DNA of 64,000 nucleotides. Source: an uncultured Prevotellaceae bacterium. GTDB lineage: Bacteria; Bacteroidota; Bacteroidia; Bacteroidales; Bacteroidaceae. The notes beneath the pieces were generated by a model. The model made no database searches and was not told the DNA's origin. It saw only the letters and a list, made by a program, of their open reading frames with translations. Below, in pieces: positions 17,768-26,194 of this stretch. The stretch lies in contig CACYKA010000003.1 in NCBI GenBank assembly GCA_902774795.1, positions 1-64,000 on the forward strand, in the 5' to 3' direction. Numbering within the stretch: position 1 is the first letter of the stretch; each line of letters opens with the position of its first letter. The translations under genes and the position numbers were made by a program.

Positions 17768-18394
17768 TTTTTTGACCGCTTTGGTATCATGCTCTTCTGG
17801 GGCAGTGATAGTGAATTCATAGATCGTGTTGCGCTGTGCCTCACCGATCCGTTGTTGTGGGTACCTCTCTTTGTAGCACTCTTATATCTGGTTCTTCACA
17901 ACCATCCCAACAGTCGTGAGCGACTGATATGTATCGGTGCCGTATGCGTGTGTCTCGCATTGTCGGCAGGAGTCTGCAATCTCATCGTAAAGCCTCTTGT
18001 ATGCCGAATAAGACCGTGTAATGTGGAAGAGTTGCGCCTCATGTTCCATATACCCGGTGGATATGGCGAGAAGAACTATAGCTTCTTCTCATCTCATGCG
18101 GCAAATTATATGGGTCTTACCACCTTCTTCTTCCTTTTGGTACGAAAAAAGATCATGACAGTTACCATGATCCTTCTTACTCTTGTAAATATATGGACGC
18201 GCCTTTATCTAGGGCAGCACTATCTCTCCGACATCTGCGTCGGCCTCCTTTGGGGCGTTGTGTCTGGAACCCTCGCGTGGCAGGTGTATAAGAAATACTC
18301 CCAAGGCCGCCCAGATTTCTCCAACAGCGACCCTCTCATCGTTGCCACCGTATTCTTCGCAACAGTAATCCTGACGCTGATTTATTGCATCTGA
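17753..18394 (+). CDS. PAP2-family membrane phosphatase
   Basis: This 213-residue multi-pass protein carries all three PAP2 phosphatase signatures: K80...R87-P88 (KPLVCRIRP), SFFSSH at 110-115, and R150...H156...D160 (RLYLGQHYLSD). Four to five hydrophobic helices surround them. PAP2 enzymes dephosphorylate lipid phosphates such as undecaprenyl pyrophosphate or phosphatidate; a phosphorylated lipid at the inner membrane is the likely substrate. No ATG lies before the first helix; the frame begins at a TTG within a simple repeat. It converges on the pectinesterase gene with only four bases between stops. Confidence 0.88.
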   Translation: MNSLNFFDRFGIMLFWGSDSEFIDRVALCLTDPLLWVPLFVALLYLVLHNHPNSRERLICIGAVCVCLALSAGVCNLIVKPLVCRIRPCNVEELRLMFHIPGGYGEKNYSFFSSHAANYMGLTTFFFLLVRKKIMTVTMILLTLVNIWTRLYLGQHYLSDICVGLLWGVVSGTLAWQVYKKYSQGRPDFSNSDPLIVATVFFATVILTLIYCI

Positions 18395-18398
18395 CCTC

Positions 18399-19331
18399 TT
18401 ACTTATATGTCTTAACCCAAGAGACGCGCTTTGAGGTGTCGGCGCCGGGGCCGTAATTGCGGGCTTCGATATAGCGGGCGGTCTTCTCGTTTTCGGGGTT
18501 GCGCCAGTTGTCCCAGCCTTCAGGGCAGATGTGTGAACCGAACCAGCAGTCTTGGAAGAGGGTGTAGGCATAAGGCCGCCACGGGCGTCCGAGATAGCAC
18601 TTGGTGACTCCGGGGGCTGCCTTCAGATAGCAGTTGGTGAAGACATATCCCACCTCCACGTCCTTGGGGGTGGCGGCAGCGGTGATGTAGGAGTTCTTCT
18701 TGCTTATGATGGTGCAGTTGTCGAAGTATGCCGTTGCAGGCCCGAAGATGAAGTCGGTAGTGCCTTCGATGATACAATCCTGAAAATGTTGTGTGGCCTT
18801 TCCAGGCCCGGTATATACGGTGTCCTGATTACCCAGGAAGCGGCAGTTGTAATAATATTGTCCGTCGCCGTCGGCAAAGAGGGCCACTGCCTGCCCCAAC
18901 TGCGGAGCATTATTCTCGATGGTGAGGTCGCGGATTAATATCTCCCGGCCAGAGACCTTGAGGGTGTAGGTGTTGAAGGTGCCCATATTGTTGATGTTGG
19001 CATGGTCGTCAAAGGTGATGATGGTTGAATCACGATCTTCTCCCCACAATTGGATATTGGTGAGGTGGGAGGGAATGACGAGCTTCTCTTTATAGACACC
19101 TTTCTTAATATAGATAACGCGCTGGGCATCCATCAGGGCACGACATTTGTTGATAGCCTCTGCAACATTGCGACAGTCACCTGTGCCATCGCGAGCCACG
19201 ACGATGGTGTCGAGCTGTTCAGCCATCATGTCGGTGGCAGCTAAAACGAAAACGATAACGGTTATGAAAACCTTAACCATAACGTTAACCTTAACCTTAA
19301 CCTTAACGTTAACCTTAACAATATTCTTCAT
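18399..19331 (-). CDS. Pectinesterase (carbohydrate esterase family 8 type)
   Basis: This 310-residue secreted enzyme should remove methyl esters from pectin. Visible family residues are Q147 in GQAVALFADGD, Q169-D170 (NQDTVYTG), catalytic D193 in TTDFIFG, and R249/W251 in YLGRPWRPYA. The start ATG overlaps the rsh stop (ATGA), suggesting coupling. The first 20 residues are an odd run of alternating Lys/Asn and Val encoded by a TTAACC-type repeat; the ordinary signal peptide begins at an in-frame Met at codon 18 (base 19280), ending near DMMAEQ. Either start would give a secreted protein. Pectin use fits a gut or rumen Prevotella. Confidence 0.9.
   Translation of the reverse strand: MKNIVKVNVKVKVKVNVMVKVFITVIVFVLAATDMMAEQLDTIVVARDGTGDCRNVAEAINKCRALMDAQRVIYIKKGVYKEKLVIPSHLTNIQLWGEDRDSTIITFDDHANINNMGTFNTYTLKVSGREILIRDLTIENNAPQLGQAVALFADGDGQYYYNCRFLGNQDTVYTGPGKATQHFQDCIIEGTTDFIFGPATAYFDNCTIISKKNSYITAAATPKDVEVGYVFTNCYLKAAPGVTKCYLGRPWRPYAYTLFQDCWFGSHICPEGWDNWRNPENEKTARYIEARNYGPGADTSKRVSWVKTYK
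19263..19320 (-). repeat. TTAACC-type repeat coding for the pectinesterase N-terminus
   Basis: Units of AACCTTAACGTT/AACCTTAACC repeat about nine times. Read on the minus strand they encode Lys-Val-Asn-Val steps at residues 4-23 of the pectinesterase. Confidence 0.8.
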
Positions 19332-21343
19332 TTCTTCTTGCTGTTTTGTTGTTTCTTAACCTTTTTCATACCGTCGATGCTGAGCAGGTTCTTGATGATG
19401 TTGTCGAGGATGGTGTTGTCGTGAGCCTTGAATACCACCTCGCATGAGAATATGCCGTCGTCAGTAAGGATGTTGAGACTGTGGATGTTGATGTCGAACT
19501 GCTCGGTCAGCATGGTGGCAACATCTTTTAGCATACCCTTGCGGTCAATGCCTTTCAGGGCGAGGGTATAGATGATGTCACGTTCTGTGATAACATCTTT
19601 CGGTTTAGACTTCATAAACGGCACATACCTGCGCCAGCCTTTCTTGCGGAGTTTGTCGTCGGCATTCTTGGGGCCGTAGAGTATGCAGTTCAGGTCGCGC
19701 TGGTCGAGGGTGATGTCTCCGTTAGCAATCTCCATGAACATGCGTTCGTTCGTCTCGCTTTGGTGACTCTCACGCAGACGGTCGAGAGCCAGGGAAGTGA
19801 TAGACATGCCATTTTGCTCCAACCATGCCTTCAGTATCTCTTCTCCGGCACGGGCCTGTTCGCGTTCGCTCTTGCGAAGCAGAGCCTGAATCTTGTTGCG
19901 AGCCTTTGCCGTGGTGACGTAGTTGAGCCATTCTGGATGCACATGCTGCGATGATGATGTGATAATTTCCACCTGGTCACCGCCCTTCAGGGGTTGTGAC
20001 AGCGGCACGAGACGGTGGTTTACCTTCGCTCCGATGCAGTGGGTACCCAAGAATGTGTGAATCTGGAATGCAAAGTCAAGTGCCGTGCAGTTGGCTGGCA
20101 TTGTGATGATGTCACCCTTAGGAGTAAACACAAATATCTCCGACGCAAACAGGTTGAGCTTGATGGCATCCAGGAAATCCATAGCGTCAGGCTGTGGATC
20201 ATCAAGAATCTCCTTGATAGTCTGCAGCCATCCGTTCAGTTCGTCCTCCGTTACGCGCTCCGTATTCATCGGGTCGCCGTCATCCTTGTATTTCCAGTGA
20301 GCAGCAAAACCCTGTTCGGCTATGTCGTCCATGTGGGCCGAGCGTATCTGCACCTCTATCCACTGACCCTGCTTACTCATCAGCGTCACATGGAGGGCCT
20401 GATAACCGTTGGCCTTAGGGTGCGACAGCCAGTCGCGCAGACGCTCAGGATGAGATTTGTACATGCGGCTGACGGCAACATATATGCGGAAGCAGTCATT
20501 GAGTTCATCTTCGCGGGACTTGGGCTCATAGATGATGCGGACGGCAAGAATGTCGTATATCTCATCAAAGGAAACATTCTTTTTTTGCATCTTGTTCCAG
20601 ATGGAGAATGGACTCTTGACACGGGCCTTGATTTTGTATTTGATGCCCATCTTGTCGAGCTCCTTGCGGATGGGAGCCGTAAACTCCTCGAAGAGTGTCT
20701 CGCGCTTTGCATTGGTATGTTCGAGGTTTTTCTCTATTTCGGCATATTCCTTCGGATACTCATAATGAAAGGCAAGGTCTTCAAGTTCGGACTTTATGGT
20801 GTTAAGTCCCAGCCTGTTGGCAAGGGGAGCATAGAGATACAGTGTCTCGCCGGCAATCTTATGGCGTTTTTCTTCTTCCTCGCGGTCCAGATGACGCATA
20901 TTGTCAAGGCGGTCGCATATCTTCAGTAGAATGACTCGAATGTCCTCGCTCATGGTGAGGAGGAGCTTCTTGAGGTTTTCAGCCTGAGCCTCTGCCTGTG
21001 CGCCAAAAATGCCGCCGGAAATCTTCGTTAGACCATCTACAATCTGCGCAATCTTCGGACCAAAGATGTTCTCAATGTCATCGATAGTGTAGTCAGTATC
21101 GTCCAAAGAATCATGCAGCAGGGCAGCACAAATACTTGTAGAGCCAAGCCCCATCTCCTGCGATGCGATGATGGCAACAGAGAGGGGGTGTATCATGTGG
21201 TCCTCGCTTACTGGAGTTTTGGAACCTTCGTGGGCGTGGAGAGCAAAGTTATATGCCTTCTGGATTATGTCCACTTTCTTGCGGTGGGCAGAGTCCAGAT
21301 ACCCTTTTATAAGGGATTCATATAGTTCGTCTGTGGTTTGCAT
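19328..21343 (-). CDS. rsh: RelA/SpoT-type (p)ppGpp synthetase/hydrolase
   Basis: This 671-residue enzyme makes and possibly degrades the alarmone (p)ppGpp. Order: HD hydrolase domain (about 25-200; H52, H77, D78), synthetase domain (about 240-370; FDEIYDILAVRIIYE, HPKANGYQALHVTL, EVQIRS), TGS domain (about 405-465; EIFVFTPKGDIITMPANCTA) and a C-terminal ACT domain (about 590-660). In the hydrolase motif HDxxED the Glu position is Asp (HDSLDDT, D81), which could weaken hydrolysis. It lies in the parA-parB-DUF5683-mltD-rsh leftward operon and is coupled to pectinesterase. A second Rel protein elsewhere in the genome is likely, as in Bacteroides. Confidence 0.93.
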   Translation of the reverse strand: MQTTDELYESLIKGYLDSAHRKKVDIIQKAYNFALHAHEGSKTPVSEDHMIHPLSVAIIASQEMGLGSTSICAALLHDSLDDTDYTIDDIENIFGPKIAQIVDGLTKISGGIFGAQAEAQAENLKKLLLTMSEDIRVILLKICDRLDNMRHLDREEEEKRHKIAGETLYLYAPLANRLGLNTIKSELEDLAFHYEYPKEYAEIEKNLEHTNAKRETLFEEFTAPIRKELDKMGIKYKIKARVKSPFSIWNKMQKKNVSFDEIYDILAVRIIYEPKSREDELNDCFRIYVAVSRMYKSHPERLRDWLSHPKANGYQALHVTLMSKQGQWIEVQIRSAHMDDIAEQGFAAHWKYKDDGDPMNTERVTEDELNGWLQTIKEILDDPQPDAMDFLDAIKLNLFASEIFVFTPKGDIITMPANCTALDFAFQIHTFLGTHCIGAKVNHRLVPLSQPLKGGDQVEIITSSSQHVHPEWLNYVTTAKARNKIQALLRKSEREQARAGEEILKAWLEQNGMSITSLALDRLRESHQSETNERMFMEIANGDITLDQRDLNCILYGPKNADDKLRKKGWRRYVPFMKSKPKDVITERDIIYTLALKGIDRKGMLKDVATMLTEQFDINIHSLNILTDDGIFSCEVVFKAHDNTILDNIIKNLLSIDGMKKVKKQQNSKKK

Positions 21344-21384
21344 TGTGTTTGATGACAGGTTTGATTAATAGACAGTTGTAGGTT

Positions 21385-22617
21385 TTATCTGCGCCTTCTG
21401 CGTGAAGATTTTGTGCTCTTACGTGTAGCACTCTTGCGTCCGGCTTTATGTGTAGAACTTCTTTTTGAACTCACTCGTCCTGAGGAACTCCTTGAATAAG
21501 ACCTCGCCTCAACCTGATCCCTTTTCATGAGATTAGAGACATCGTAAGCCCATATTGAGTCCTCGTTGGCAATGAAACGCTTTACGTATTCTGTCGGCAT
21601 GCGCAGGTCGGTTGGTTCCGTGTAGCCCGTCACGATGTCATGACGATACTGCGGGTTGAAAGCACGCAGTTCCTCGATAGGTATGCCGATAACTTCAGAT
21701 ATCTGCTTGAAGTGAAGATTCTTTGTAATGATGATGGTGTCGGCCTGTGCCGGCAGGGTTGTCTTCATTGGGCAGATATAGTAGTCGCGGTAGTATGTCA
21801 TGATATAATTGGCAGCAATGAATGCCGGCACATATCCGCGTGTCTCTGTCGGCAGATAAGGATATATCTCCCAATAGTCGTGTGACCCGCCTGCTCTTGT
21901 TATAGCTTTTTGTATGTTGCCAGGTCCTGCGTTGTAGGCAGCAATGGCAAGATGCCAGTCTCCGAATATCTGGAAAAGGTCGTAAAGATAGTGAGCTGCG
22001 GCATAGGATGACTTTGTAGGGTCTCGCCGCTCATCCACGAGGCTGTTAACGCGAAGGCCATAACGCTGTCCCGTTGCTACCATAAACTGCCACAGACCTC
22101 CAGCTCCGGCATGGCTCACAGCATTAGGATTGAGAGCTGATTCGATAACTGGCAGATATCTCAGTTCCAACGGCAGACCGTAAGTCTCAAGAGCCTCTTC
22201 GAAAATCTGCATGTAAAGATTCTGTGCACCCAGCATGAGGCTCACATGACGACGCAGTTTCTGTGAATAGCGGTCTATGTAGTTCTGAACGACTTCGTTC
22301 CATGGCATCTCAATGAGTGTAGGCATCTTCCGTAGACGTTCTATTGTCTCTTCCTTGGTGAATTGCGGCCCCTCACTCATCTGTACACAGTCGGAATCGA
22401 CGAAAAGGTAATGCTGGGCGTTATAGTCGCGAAGCAGATCCTCCATCTCCTGATTCATGCTCTCAGGAATTTCGTCCTCGTCAAAGACATATTCCAGCGC
22501 ATTGAGGTTGCTCTGCCTTGCCTGTAGTGTGTCAGAGGGGTCTCCTGGACTGTATTGTGCAAAAACAGGACAGGATATAATTATAATTCCGAGTAATGAA
22601 AAAATTCTATTTATCAT
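21385..22617 (-). CDS. MltD-like lytic transglycosylase
   Basis: This 410-residue protein has a signal peptide (1-20, ending VFAQ) and an SLT domain at about 140-270 with catalytic Glu159 (LPVIESALNPNAVS), GAGGLWQFM, and AIAAYNAGPGNI. Such enzymes cleave the peptidoglycan glycan strand, leaving anhydro ends. Residues about 300-350 resemble a degenerate LysM segment (KNLHFKQISEVIGIPIEELR). The tail (about 370-410) is very rich in Ser, Arg and Lys and ends in five arginines, which may bind anionic wall polymers. It lies 40 bases from DUF5683 in the same operon. Confidence 0.9.
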   Translation of the reverse strand: MINRIFSLLGIIIISCPVFAQYSPGDPSDTLQARQSNLNALEYVFDEDEIPESMNQEMEDLLRDYNAQHYLFVDSDCVQMSEGPQFTKEETIERLRKMPTLIEMPWNEVVQNYIDRYSQKLRRHVSLMLGAQNLYMQIFEEALETYGLPLELRYLPVIESALNPNAVSHAGAGGLWQFMVATGQRYGLRVNSLVDERRDPTKSSYAAAHYLYDLFQIFGDWHLAIAAYNAGPGNIQKAITRAGGSHDYWEIYPYLPTETRGYVPAFIAANYIMTYYRDYYICPMKTTLPAQADTIIITKNLHFKQISEVIGIPIEELRAFNPQYRHDIVTGYTEPTDLRMPTEYVKRFIANEDSIWAYDVSNLMKRDQVEARSYSRSSSGRVSSKRSSTHKAGRKSATRKSTKSSRRRRR

Positions 22618-22656
22618 AGGTTAGTATGGTTTTAGAACGGCGTGTGCCGCTGCAAA

Positions 22657-23373
22657 TTAGAATTTCAGCGCGCTGCGTATTCCAATTGCGCTGTTTTTTA
22701 TCGGAGATGATGGTGATACAGTCATTTTGTTGTTTATTATGGTTGGCTCTACGTGTAGAGACAAGTCATCAGAGATGTCGAAAGTGGAAAGCGAGGCGTC
22801 AACGTAAGCATCGACGATGGACAGGACATATACTCCCAACATGACAAAGAAACTGAGGTCTCGCCAGCGGCGATAGCGGTCTTTACGAGACTTGAATATT
22901 TCCTTGTATCTTTCTATGTTTGAGGAGTTGATGGTTGTGCCGAGGTGCAGGAACTGAGTGTAGCTGGCAGTATTCGGGTCATCATCCATAATGTCAAGAT
23001 AGGCCTGGGAATAGTCCAGGTACATCTGGTTGTTCCATCGCATGGCATAGGCACATCCTATGAAACCTCCATAGACGATTGGCAGTTTCCAGTATTTTCT
23101 GTTGTATATCTGTCCGGCTCCTGGCAGTATGATAGCCAGCCACATAGCACGTTTCGGATCGGGCTTCCAAGTAGTCCAGTCACGTTTTTTCTTTATCTTG
23201 ATAGGCTTCTCCGCCTTGATGGCTGAGTCGGCTTTTTGTTCAAGGGCAATGCCTATGCTTTCGTCAAGAGTGTCTGCGGGTATGGTAAAAGAACTGTCCC
23301 TTTCACTTTGCGCACTTGCAGTGAAAGTAAAAAGCAAATTAAAAAGGGTACAAAGTATTGTTACCTTCCGCAT
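22657..23373 (-). CDS. DUF5683 envelope protein
   Basis: This 238-residue protein has a signal-type N-terminus (1-21) and the DUF5683 core at about 70-170: W.PDPKRAMWLAIILPGAGQ, IYNRKYWKLPIVYGGF and YAMRWNNQMYLDYSQAYLD, with two to three hydrophobic segments. Function is unknown. It sits between parB and the lytic transglycosylase, an order conserved in Bacteroidales, and its ATG overlaps the parB stop (TAATG). The neighbourhood hints at a link between chromosome segregation and envelope growth, but this is inference. Confidence 0.85.
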   Translation of the reverse strand: MRKVTILCTLFNLLFTFTASAQSERDSSFTIPADTLDESIGIALEQKADSAIKAEKPIKIKKKRDWTTWKPDPKRAMWLAIILPGAGQIYNRKYWKLPIVYGGFIGCAYAMRWNNQMYLDYSQAYLDIMDDDPNTASYTQFLHLGTTINSSNIERYKEIFKSRKDRYRRWRDLSFFVMLGVYVLSIVDAYVDASLSTFDISDDLSLHVEPTIINNKMTVSPSSPIKNSAIGIRSALKF

Positions 23374-24251
23374 TACTCTATCGCCTTCATTATTTCTTTC
23401 AGTTGTTTTTCCGAGGTAAATGGAATGGTAATCTTTCCTTTACCCTCAGAGGTGCATGATATTGTAACGCGGGAGCCAATTGCTTTGGATATAGCATCAC
23501 GGATGACGAGATACTTTTCAGGCATCTGTGCCTTGCCCTTTATCGTTTTAGTACCGGACTGCACATCCTCTCCGTTTTTAAGACGTGTAACGAACTCTTC
23601 CACCTGACGCACGCTGAAATTGTGCTTCAGTATCTCCTTGAATACCTTTATCTGCATTGATGGAGAATCGAGAGATAACAGAGCTCTTGCATGTCCCATG
23701 TCTATCTCTTTCTTCTGCAGTGCCAGTTGTATCTGTGCGGGCAACCTAAGCAGACGCAGGTGATTGGAAATGGCAGCACGACTCTTGCCGACACGCTCTG
23801 AGACCTTATCCTGTGTCATACCTTCCGTATCTAGAAGGTGCTGGTATGCCAAAGCTATTTCAATGGCATTCAGGTCTTCACGCTGTATGTTCTCAACCAG
23901 TGCCAGCTCCATCACTGTCTCGTCAGAGATAGTGCGAATGTATGCAGGGATTGCCTTCATGCCGATGAGCTGTGAAGCTCTCCAGCGGCGTTCTCCGGCA
24001 ATAATCTGGAATCTGCCGCCTTCCATCTCTCTGAGCGTAATAGGCTGAATGATACCTAACTCTCTGATGGATGATGCAAGTTCCTCAAGCCCTTTCTGGT
24101 CGAAATCACGACGCGGCTGGTCCGGATTAGCATCAATCAGGTTGATATCTACTTCGTTGATGGTAGATGAACCCTGTGGGTGCACATCATCTGTTGATAT
24201 CAGAGCATCAAGGCCACGACCCAGTGCTGTATATTTCTTTCTTACTGCCAT
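23373..24251 (-). CDS. parB: Chromosome partition protein ParB
   Basis: This 292-residue protein has the ParB N-terminal CTPase domain with GERRWRA at 86-92 and the arginine-rich DQPRRDF segment, then a helix-turn-helix domain (about 130-190; LSERVGKSRAAISNHLRLL-like sequence), and a C-terminal dimerisation region. It binds parS sites and loads the segregation complex. It follows parA by five bases. No convincing parS palindrome was found in the window. Confidence 0.94.
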   Translation of the reverse strand: MAVRKKYTALGRGLDALISTDDVHPQGSSTINEVDINLIDANPDQPRRDFDQKGLEELASSIRELGIIQPITLREMEGGRFQIIAGERRWRASQLIGMKAIPAYIRTISDETVMELALVENIQREDLNAIEIALAYQHLLDTEGMTQDKVSERVGKSRAAISNHLRLLRLPAQIQLALQKKEIDMGHARALLSLDSPSMQIKVFKEILKHNFSVRQVEEFVTRLKNGEDVQSGTKTIKGKAQMPEKYLVIRDAISKAIGSRVTISCTSEGKGKITIPFTSEKQLKEIMKAIE

Positions 24252-24256
24252 AGTTA

Positions 24257-25039
24257 TTAAGTATGCTTTTCTCTGCTAATTATCTCTTTTGCCAATGCCA
24301 GGTGGTTCTTCGTGCCGGCAGCGTTTACGTCATACAATATGACAGGCAGGCCGTGGCTCGGACATTCTGCCAGCTTGACATTACGCTGTATTACGGTCTT
24401 GAATACCAACTCTTGGAAGTGGCGTTTTACTTCATCATAAATTTGGTTACACAGTTTCAGACGGTTGTCATACATTGTCAGCAGGAATCCCTCAATCTCA
24501 AGTTTCGGATTGAGGCGTCCCTTTATCAGTTTTATGGTGTTGAGCAGTTTGCCAATTCCCTCCAATGCAAAGTATTCACACTGAACTGGGATGATAATAG
24601 AGTCTGCAGCTGTCAGGGCATTGACAGTGATGAGTCCTAATGACGGAGAACAGTCGATGAAGATGTAGTCGTATTCCTGACGCAGTGGTTCCAATGCATT
24701 TCTCATCACATACTCACGATTCTCCATCTTTATCATTTCAATCTCAGCACCTGCCAGGTTGATGTTACTCGGGATGATATCGAGTCCTGCCACGTCTGTT
24801 GTATATATTGCCTCACGGACATCTATATTGTCCGAGATACATTCATATAATGAATATTCTACCTCTTGCATATTGACACCCATACCGCTTGAGGCATTTG
24901 CCTGAGGGTCGGCATCAATTACCAACACCTGCTTGTCCAGTGTTGCCAATGATGCTGCAAGGTTTATTGCTGTAGTTGTTTTTCCTACGCCGCCTTTTTG
25001 GTTTGCCAATGCAATTATTCTACCAAGTCTTTTTTTCAT
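24257..25039 (-). CDS. parA: Chromosome partition ATPase ParA (Soj)
   Basis: This 260-residue ATPase has the deviant Walker A KGGVGKTT at 15-22, DADPQANAS at about 43-51, and IFIDCSPSLGLITVNAL. ParA/Soj proteins bind DNA without sequence preference and drive ParB-parS complexes. The length and the neighbour parB identify the chromosomal pair rather than a plasmid one. It is the first gene of the leftward operon, and a TATCTTTG -7 element lies 24 bases upstream. Confidence 0.95.
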   Translation of the reverse strand: MKKRLGRIIALANQKGGVGKTTTAINLAASLATLDKQVLVIDADPQANASSGMGVNMQEVEYSLYECISDNIDVREAIYTTDVAGLDIIPSNINLAGAEIEMIKMENREYVMRNALEPLRQEYDYIFIDCSPSLGLITVNALTAADSIIIPVQCEYFALEGIGKLLNTIKLIKGRLNPKLEIEGFLLTMYDNRLKLCNQIYDEVKRHFQELVFKTVIQRNVKLAECPSHGLPVILYDVNAAGTKNHLALAKEIISREKHT

Positions 25040-25062
25040 AGCGCATTTACATAAATCGCGTG

Positions 25063-25070
25063 CAAAGATA
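25063..25070 (-). promoter_or_regulatory. -7 element for the parAB operon
   Basis: TATCTTTG on the minus strand, 24 bases before the parA start. No strong TTTG is seen at the -33 position. Confidence 0.55.
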
Positions 25071-25154
25071 CAAAAAAATATGCGCTGAACGCCCTTTTTA
25101 TCATTTTATAACATTATTTTTGTGCTTTTATGCATGTAAGTGAAATTATTTTTG

Positions 25155-25162
25155 TAACTTTG
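25155..25162 (+). promoter_or_regulatory. -7 element for tRNA-Arg and rpoD
   Basis: TAACTTTG lies 48 bases upstream of the tRNA. The tRNA and rpoD may be cotranscribed, since no other clear promoter separates them. Confidence 0.55.
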
Positions 25163-25209
25163 CGCCCGATTTCTTTCGTGCGCCATGCAAATTGCGCACA
25201 TGCGTGTTT

Positions 25210-25283
25210 GGCTCCGTAGCTTAGCTGAATAGAGCGCAGGATTCCGGTTCCTGAGGTCATGGGTTTGAATCCCATCGGGGTCA
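25210..25283 (+). tRNA. tRNA-Arg (anticodon CCG)
   Basis: A 74-base cloverleaf is complete. The acceptor GGCTCCG pairs with CGGGGTC (25276-25282) with two G-U pairs, the discriminator is A, the anticodon stem is CAGGA/TCCTG around loop TTCCGGT (anticodon CCG, reading CGG), and the T arm is ATGGG-TTTGAAT-CCCAT. The 3' CCA is not encoded. Confidence 0.93.
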
Positions 25284-25318
25284 CAGAAACTAAAAGATTG
25301 ATTTAGAAGACGTTATAG

Positions 25319-26191
25319 ATGAGACAGTTAAAGATTCAAAAGAGTATTACCAATCGTTCGAGCGAGGCGCTTGACAAGTATCTTGTAGAAATTGGTCGCG
25401 CACCGCTTATTTCAATTGAAGAGGAAATAGAACTGGCGCAAGTTATTCGTAAGGGAGGACCTGCGGCAGAGCGTGCCAAGGAAAAACTTGTAACAGCTAA
25501 TTTACGCTTTGTCGTTTCTGTGGCAAAGCAATATCAACATCAGGGCTTGTCTCTGACGGACTTGATAGACGAGGGTAATATAGGTCTCATAAAGGCTGCT
25601 GAGAAGTTTGATGAAACACGTGGTTTCAAGTTTATCTCTTATGCCGTTTGGTGGATTCGTCAGAGTATTCTCCAGGCTATAGCAGAGCAGAGCCGTATTG
25701 TGCGTCTGCCTTTGAATCAGGTAGGTTCACTGAACAAGATAAATCATGAGATTAACAAGTTCGAGCAGGAGAACCAGCGTCATCCAAGTGTTGGCGAGTT
25801 GTCAGAGGCTACCAATATCGACGAAGAGAAGATTAGCCAGAGTCTGATGGCTGACGGACATCATGTGTCTATTGATGCTCCTTTCCAGGATGGTGAGGAG
25901 AACTGTATGCTTGACGTTATGGCTAGCGGTGATGATACTCGTACAGACAAGACTGTTGACCATGAATCAATGGCTCATGAACTGAATGCTGTTCTGGGTC
26001 GTGTGCTGAAGGATCGTGAGATAATCATCATTCGTGAGTGCTTCGGCATTGGATGTCCAGAGAAAGGCCTTGAAGAGATTGGTGACGAACTGGGTCTGAC
26101 ACGTGAGCGTGTTCGTCAGATTCGTGAGAAGGCTATCCTGAAGCTTCGTGATTCTGGAAATGCAAAAATATTAATCAAATACCTGGGATAA
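25319..26191 (+). CDS. rpoD: Primary RNA polymerase sigma factor (Bacteroidetes type)
   Basis: This 290-residue factor is the short primary sigma characteristic of Bacteroidetes, lacking the long region 1.1 and non-conserved insert. Region 1.2 (ALDKYLVEIGRAPLISIEEE), region 2 (NLRFVVSVAKQYQHQGLSLT ... FKFISYAVWWIRQSI), region 3 and region 4 (LTRERVRQIREKA) are all present. It should recognise the TTTG/TAnnTTTG promoters seen through the window. The downstream gene starts three bases after its stop. Confidence 0.95.
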   Translation: MRQLKIQKSITNRSSEALDKYLVEIGRAPLISIEEEIELAQVIRKGGPAAERAKEKLVTANLRFVVSVAKQYQHQGLSLTDLIDEGNIGLIKAAEKFDETRGFKFISYAVWWIRQSILQAIAEQSRIVRLPLNQVGSLNKINHEINKFEQENQRHPSVGELSEATNIDEEKISQSLMADGHHVSIDAPFQDGEENCMLDVMASGDDTRTDKTVDHESMAHELNAVLGRVLKDREIIIIRECFGIGCPEKGLEEIGDELGLTRERVRQIREKAILKLRDSGNAKILIKYLG

Positions 26192-26194
26192 ATT

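Noticed and set aside
20015..20929. Plus-strand 304-codon frame opposite rsh
   Set aside because: Antisense shadow of a well-conserved RelA/SpoT gene; composition is unlike a real protein.
23373..25039. parS sites near parAB
   Set aside because: Several CACGTG cores occur in the window, but none has the flanking palindrome expected of a parS site.
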